NCBI GenBank assembly: GCA_041159865.1
Contig: JBEAXK010000050.1
Location: 1-11,084, forward strand
DNA: 11,084 bases
Direction: 5' to 3'
Origin: BJGN01 sp041159865
Lineage (GTDB): Bacteria; Bacteroidota; Bacteroidia; Chitinophagales; Saprospiraceae
Shown here: positions 7,403-11,084 of the stretch, piece by piece
How the letters are laid out: every line of letters begins with the position of its first letter
Numbering within the stretch: position 1 is the first letter of the stretch
Program-made: the position numbers and the translations under genes
Notes under the pieces: model-generated
What the model was told of the DNA's origin: nothing
The model's database searches: none
What the model saw: only the letters and a program-made list of their open reading frames with translations

Positions 7403-8485
7403 ATGAGACATACTACCATTCATTGTTATAGTATAGTAAGTTTGTTACTGCTATTCACTACTTTAATCAGTGCACAAAAAAGTACAAAACAAAAACCATT
7501 GCTCATAGATGAGCAAGGTAGTTTTGCTGTAGGAGGAACTATGATTACGCAGCCAGGTACATTCGATCCATACAAACCCACTTCAGATGGACAAACCTTT
7601 AGAGGAGATCATGCCTACGTATTCTATCAGATACCCGTAAAAGCACGAAAATATCCCTTAGTCATGTGGCATGGGATTGGTCAGTTTTCTAAAACCTGGG
7701 AAACTACAGCAGACGGCAGAGAAGGTTATCAGAATATTTTTTTACGAAGAAAATTCCCGGTTTATCTGATAGACCAACCCAGACGTGGTAATGCCGGCAG
7801 AAGTACCGTTCCAGCGACAATTAATCCTATTCCCGACGAACAACATTGGTTCGATGTGTTTCGTGTTGGGGTTTGGCCGAATTATTTTGATGGCGTTCAA
7901 TTTGCAAGAGATAGCGAAACTTTGAACCAATATTTTCGATCTATGACACCCAGTATTGGAGCTATTGATATTGAAGTAACAACTGATGCTGCTGCGGCAC
8001 TTTTTACCAAAATTGGCCCGGGGATATTAGTAACACACTCTCATTCTGGTGGAATGGGGTGGAAAACAGCTTTGAAAAATGCAAATGTCAAAGCTATCGT
8101 TTCTTATGAACCAGGTAGTGGATTTCTTTTTCCTGAGGGAGAAGTACCCTCTCCAATATCCAGTTCTGCAGGGCCTTTGGAAGCAATAGGCATTGCAAAG
8201 AAAGACTTTATGTTGCTTACTAAAATCCCAATTGTCATTTATTACGGTGATAATATTCCTGAAAGTCCATCGGCTAATCCAGGAGCTGACGGTTGGAGAG
8301 CACGGATGGCTATGGCAAAAATATGGCGGGATACCGTAAATAAATATGGAGGAGATGTAACAGTAGTTCATCTACCTGAAGTTGGCCTTAAAGGGAATAC
8401 CCATTTTCCTTTTTCAGATTTGAATAATATAGAAGTAGCCGATTTAATGAGTAAATGGCTTAAGGATAAAGGGTTAGACCAATAA
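7403..8485 (+). CDS. Exported alpha/beta hydrolase, possibly esterase-713-like
   Basis: A 360-residue alpha/beta hydrolase with an N-terminal signal peptide (hydrophobic 11-22, cleavage near 'ISAQ', residue 25). The core has 'YPLVMWHGIG' (84-93; oxyanion region), 'YLIDQPRRGNAG' (121-132), the elbow 'THSHSGG' (211-217) and 'GNTHFPFSD' (331-339). The likely nucleophile is Ser215 in S-H-S-G-G, where the first Gly of the usual G-x-S-x-G is a Ser. His334 is the likely base. The acid may be Glu236 in 'SYEPGSG', just after the strand that follows the nucleophile, rather than the usual later Asp. A triad with Glu in this position recalls the bacterial esterase 713 family, but I assign this by motif resemblance only. 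It is third in the operon, with gaps of 12 and 9 bases. The natural substrate of this family is poorly known. Confidence 0.88.
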   Translation: MRHTTIHCYSIVSLLLLFTTLISAQKSTKQKPLLIDEQGSFAVGGTMITQPGTFDPYKPTSDGQTFRGDHAYVFYQIPVKARKYPLVMWHGIGQFSKTWETTADGREGYQNIFLRRKFPVYLIDQPRRGNAGRSTVPATINPIPDEQHWFDVFRVGVWPNYFDGVQFARDSETLNQYFRSMTPSIGAIDIEVTTDAAAALFTKIGPGILVTHSHSGGMGWKTALKNANVKAIVSYEPGSGFLFPEGEVPSPISSSAGPLEAIGIAKKDFMLLTKIPIVIYYGDNIPESPSANPGADGWRARMAMAKIWRDTVNKYGGDVTVVHLPEVGLKGNTHFPFSDLNNIEVADLMSKWLKDKGLDQ

Positions 8486-8494
8486 ATAATAAAT

Positions 8495-9226
8495 ATGAAA
8501 CACTATAAAATAATATGTTCAATACTTTTTTGGGGAATTTCAATGTTCATTAATCCAATACAAGCACAACAAATTAAGGTTATAGAATCAGAGTTAAACC
8601 CCAAAGAAAAAAGTATCATAATCATTGCAGCGGAGACTGCAAAGGGCGATTTAAAAAATTTGAAAGTGGCTTTATCAAATGGATTAGACGTAGGATTAAC
8701 TGTTAACGAAATTAAAGAAATTCTTGTGCATACTTATGCCTATTGTGGTTTTCCAAGGAGTATTCGAGGACTACAAACCTTTATGGAAGTTATGAATGAC
8801 CGAAAGGCGAAAGGAAAGGTTGATCAAATTGGTAAAGAAGCCTCATCTGTTTTTGACGATGGGAATAAATACGAAAGAGGTAAAAAGATTTTATCCAAAT
8901 TAACTCAAACACCTGCTCCTGAAAAACTGGTAGGATATTCCGCATTTGCACCTATTGTGGACACCTTTTTAAAAGAACATTTATTTGCCGATATTTTTGA
9001 AAGAGATATTTTGACATACCGACAGAGAGAATGGGTTACAATATCTGTGATAAGTGCCATTGGTGATGCAGAGCCAATGCTTAAAAGTCATTTGTCAATT
9101 GCTCTCCATCTGGGCGTTTCGCCTAAAGAGTTCAAGGGGTTTATTGAAGTGATTCATCCTATCATTGGTGAGAATAAGACAAAAGCAGCTCAAATAACCC
9201 TAAGTGAAGTAATTAATATAGACTAG
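8495..9226 (+). CDS. Exported two-domain carboxymuconolactone decarboxylase-like protein
   Basis: A 243-residue protein with a signal peptide ('MFINPIQAQQ', cleavage near 24-25) and two CMD/AhpD-like helical domains. The first spans about 34-105 and contains 'EIKEILVHTYAYCGFPRSI'. The second spans about 145-230 and contains 'REWVTISVISAIGDAEPMLKSHLSIALHLGVSP'. The first domain has a single Cys (C84) where redox-active AhpD proteins have a CxxC pair, so peroxidase/thiol-disulfide activity of the AhpD kind is unlikely; besides C8 in the signal peptide it is the only Cys. True carboxymuconolactone decarboxylase is a cytosolic enzyme of aromatic breakdown, so the family name should not be read as the reaction of this exported protein. 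It lies 9 bases after the preceding hydrolase and 6 before the next. CMD proteins of this type often occur beside, or fused to, a cupin such as the one two genes downstream. Confidence 0.9.
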   Translation: MKHYKIICSILFWGISMFINPIQAQQIKVIESELNPKEKSIIIIAAETAKGDLKNLKVALSNGLDVGLTVNEIKEILVHTYAYCGFPRSIRGLQTFMEVMNDRKAKGKVDQIGKEASSVFDDGNKYERGKKILSKLTQTPAPEKLVGYSAFAPIVDTFLKEHLFADIFERDILTYRQREWVTISVISAIGDAEPMLKSHLSIALHLGVSPKEFKGFIEVIHPIIGENKTKAAQITLSEVINID

Positions 9227-9232
9227 GTAACA

Positions 9233-10294
9233 ATGAAAAAAATAATAATGATTTTGGCATTAGTATTGCCCATTATAGGATTTAACAGATTAGACGCTCA
9301 ACAAAGTCCAACGCAACAAATGAATAATCCATTCACCTTAGTATATGAGGGAGCTATCACAGAAAATAAATTAGGGCAAGTTCATATAAACCCTGTTTCG
9401 TATAAAATTAAAGATATCAATATTGTTGCTAATGTCTATACTCCTGCAAATTTTGATTCAGCAAAAAAATATCCTGCCATAGTCATTGCACATCCTAATG
9501 GTGGTGTAAAAGAACAAGTAGCAGGGTTGTATGCTCAACATTTAGCAAATCAAGGTTATATAACCATTACTGCTGATGCTGCATACCAAGGAGGTAGTGG
9601 AGGAACACCAAGAAATGTAGATAAACCTGCTAATAGGATCGAGGACATACATGCAATGGCTGATTTTATTTCTCAATACCAGGGAGTTGATGTTTCTAAG
9701 TTAGGTTTATTGGGTATTTGTGGTGGGGGTGGATATGCTCTATCAGCAGCTCAGTCAGACAAACGGTTTAAAGCAGTGGCTACATTGAGCATGTTCAACT
9801 CTGGTATTGTAAGACGTAATGGATTTATGAATTCCCAAGTAGCTACTATTCAGGAAAGATTAGAACAAGCATCTGAGGCCAGAACTTTGGAAGTTGCAGG
9901 AAAAGAAATTCGATATACTGCGAATACGGTCATTACAGACGAAATGGCCGATAAAATGCCTTTTGATTTGTATAGGGAAGGCCATTATTACTATAATAGA
10001 ACCCATGCACATCCTAACTCAAAATTCAGATACACATTAAGTAGTTTAATGGATTTAATGACCTTTGATGCAAGTATCCATATGGATTTATTAAATCAAC
10101 CGTTATTGATGATAGCTGGGAGTAAAGCAGATTCATATTATATGACGGCTGATGCTTTTAATAAAGCTACTCATTCCAAAAATAAAGAGCTTTTTAAAAT
10201 TGAAGGTGCAACACATATTCAAACCTATTGGAAACCAGAATATGTGTCTCAAGCTGTAAATAAATTGAAAGATTTTTATCAAATTAATCTCTAA
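9233..10294 (+). CDS. Exported dienelactone-hydrolase-like alpha/beta hydrolase (Cys nucleophile)
   Basis: A 353-residue alpha/beta hydrolase with a signal peptide ('MKKIIMILALVLPIIGFNRLDAQ'). The core includes 'YPAIVIAHPNGG' (80-91; strand and oxyanion loop), 'GYITITADAAYQGGSGG' (108-124), and the nucleophile elbow 'LGICGGGGYAL' (160-170) in which Cys163 stands where esterases have Ser, as in dienelactone hydrolases. Asp300 in 'GSKADSYY' and His328 in 'GATHIQTY' complete a plausible Cys-His-Asp triad. A lid-like insertion with many charged and aromatic residues spans about 192-285. A Cys nucleophile suits lactones or activated esters better than simple esters by analogy with dienelactone hydrolase. 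It may also be a YcjY-like hydrolase of unknown substrate. Gaps are 6 bases upstream and 8 downstream, so it is translationally close to the CMD protein and cupin. Confidence 0.9.
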   Translation: MKKIIMILALVLPIIGFNRLDAQQSPTQQMNNPFTLVYEGAITENKLGQVHINPVSYKIKDINIVANVYTPANFDSAKKYPAIVIAHPNGGVKEQVAGLYAQHLANQGYITITADAAYQGGSGGTPRNVDKPANRIEDIHAMADFISQYQGVDVSKLGLLGICGGGGYALSAAQSDKRFKAVATLSMFNSGIVRRNGFMNSQVATIQERLEQASEARTLEVAGKEIRYTANTVITDEMADKMPFDLYREGHYYYNRTHAHPNSKFRYTLSSLMDLMTFDASIHMDLLNQPLLMIAGSKADSYYMTADAFNKATHSKNKELFKIEGATHIQTYWKPEYVSQAVNKLKDFYQINL

Positions 10295-10302
10295 ATTTTA
10301 AT

Positions 10303-10785
10303 ATGTATAGTTTATTTAAAACAATCCTTGTATTGGTAATGGGACAAATAGTCCTTTCTTGTCAATCACAAAATAAATTACCTCAAAGGTCAGGAAAGGA
10401 ATCTACCTTTATTTTTCCTAAAGGAGATAAAATAACGAATAACAATTTTACAGGAACCGTTTATTTGCAAATGCTTATTGCTGCCGACAGTCTGAATCCT
10501 ACTGCCATTGGGAATGTGACTTTCGAACCTGGTGCAAGAACAAAATGGCATTATCATCCTGCGGGTCAAATATTGATGGTAACACATGGTGTGGGTTATT
10601 ATCAAGAGAAAGGTCAATCTAAAAAAATACTTCGAAAGGGGGATGTAATTAAATGTCCCCCCAATGTTCATCATTGGCATGGAGCAAGTCCAGACAGTTA
10701 TTTTGTCCAAGTTGCAGTTACAAATAATAACAAAGGGAATGCTGTTTGGTTAGAAGAAGTCAATGATACAGAATATAATCATTAG
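10303..10785 (+). CDS. Cupin-domain lipoprotein
   Basis: A 160-residue protein with an N-terminal hydrophobic segment ending 'IVLSC' (Cys20), a plausible lipobox, so it is probably a membrane-anchored periplasmic lipoprotein. A single small cupin_2 barrel spans about 65-140. Cupin motif 1 is seen in 'TKWHYHPAGQILMVTHGVGYY' with metal-ligand His83 and His85; the position of the usual metal-binding Glu is Gln89. Motif 2 is 'GDVIKCPPNVHHWHGA' (113-128) with His124 as the expected third His. Cupins of this form occur as the C-terminal part of, or neighbour to, CMD-like proteins, which fits the CMD gene two positions upstream. The reaction is unknown. It is the last gene of the operon, 8 bases after the previous gene. 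Confidence 0.9.
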   Translation: MYSLFKTILVLVMGQIVLSCQSQNKLPQRSGKESTFIFPKGDKITNNNFTGTVYLQMLIAADSLNPTAIGNVTFEPGARTKWHYHPAGQILMVTHGVGYYQEKGQSKKILRKGDVIKCPPNVHHWHGASPDSYFVQVAVTNNNKGNAVWLEEVNDTEYNH

Positions 10786-10832
10786 TTGTTTTTTAAAACT
10801 GAAAAAAAGAGATTTGGTCATAATGAAAAGAG

Positions 10833-10851
10833 GAAAAAATATTATTTTTTC
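10833..10851. terminator. Candidate AT-rich hairpin between convergent genes
   Basis: GAAAAAAT (10833-10840) pairs with ATTTTTTC (10844-10851) around a 3-base loop, in the 141-base gap between the operon end and the convergent HxlR gene. It gives an A-run/T-run on both strands, as expected of a bidirectional terminator, but the stem has only one G-C pair, so it is weak. Confidence 0.35.
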
Positions 10852-10926
10852 ATACAAGTCCTCCTCGAAAAGATAGATTTTTATATATCCAACTGATAGT
10901 TTTAGCCGTTGCATCTTTTTAGCAAT

Positions 10927-11084
10927 TCAACCAAATTCTTCAATTATTTTTTTAGCAGTGTGGGTATTTCCCCAATCAGCAAGTTCGTGTAATAAAGGCA
11001 GTAACGATTTACCAGCGTTCGTTAAAGAGTATTCCACTCTTGGTGGCATTTCAGTGAATTCAATTCTATAAACTAATCCATATT
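10927..11084 (-). CDS. HxlR-type winged-helix regulator, C-terminal part (5' end outside window)
   Basis: On the minus strand an open frame enters from the right edge and ends with TGA at 10927-10929, giving 51 residues. It starts 'YGLVYRIEFTEMPPRVEYSL' and continues 'TNAGKSLLPLLHELADWGN' then a short tail ending 'IIEEFG'. The segment 'GLV.R..F.E.PPRVEYSLT..G.SL.P.L..L..WG' is the signature of the C-terminal wing and last helix of HxlR-family regulators, small dimeric winged-HTH proteins often responding to reactive aldehydes, quinones or oxidants. It converges on the cupin gene, so it is not part of the hydrolase operon; its own target is not visible. Confidence 0.85.
   Translation of the reverse strand, partial: YGLVYRIEFTEMPPRVEYSLTNAGKSLLPLLHELADWGNTHTAKKIIEEFG

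Noticed and set aside
5294..10785. Polysaccharide utilisation locus
   Set aside because: No SusC/SusD-like pair, glycoside hydrolase, polysaccharide lyase or sulfatase is present; esterase families alone do not make such a locus.
1..11084. CRISPR array, tRNA or rRNA genes
   Set aside because: No regularly spaced repeats, cloverleaf-like segments or rRNA-like sequence were noticed in any intergenic stretch.

Overview
The window looks like a chromosomal segment of a Bacteroidota bacterium (Sphingobacteriia/Flavobacteriia type; a genus cannot be fixed from the sequence alone). Supporting signs are the AT-rich DNA, start codons preceded by A/T-rich stretches with no Shine-Dalgarno motif, signal peptides that almost all end in '-AQ', and protein families common in that phylum.

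Left part (1-2264, + strand): the 3' half of a short-chain dehydrogenase, an AHSA1/SRPBCC-type small protein and a GntP-family gluconate/sugar-acid permease follow each other with gaps of 27 and 23 bases. This is probably one transcription unit, plausibly for sugar or sugar-acid use. Next (2340-3644) is a secreted, propeptide-bearing subtilisin-like S8 protease, closed off by a perfect 20-bp hairpin at 3656-3701.

Middle (3702-4206): a non-coding stretch. Its right half holds a decayed IS66-type transposase remnant, recognised from C-terminal motifs spread over different frames with an internal deletion. It ends against the stop codon of the next gene.

Right part (4207-10785): an AraC-family regulator on the minus strand diverges from a compact six-gene + strand operon with gaps of only 6-12 bases. 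The operon encodes an exported NTF2/DUF4440-like protein, a type-B carboxylesterase, an alpha/beta hydrolase with an unusual S-x-S-x-G nucleophile elbow, a double-domain carboxymuconolactone decarboxylase (CMD)-like protein, a dienelactone-hydrolase-like protein with a Cys nucleophile, and a small cupin. Each begins with a signal peptide, the cupin's being of lipoprotein type. The set therefore looks like an AraC-controlled envelope pathway that acts on ester or lactone-like or otherwise reactive small molecules. The substrate cannot be read from the sequence, and this operon is the best candidate for an undescribed system here.

Right edge (10927-11084, - strand): the C-terminal end of an HxlR-type winged-helix regulator runs out of the window and converges on the operon.
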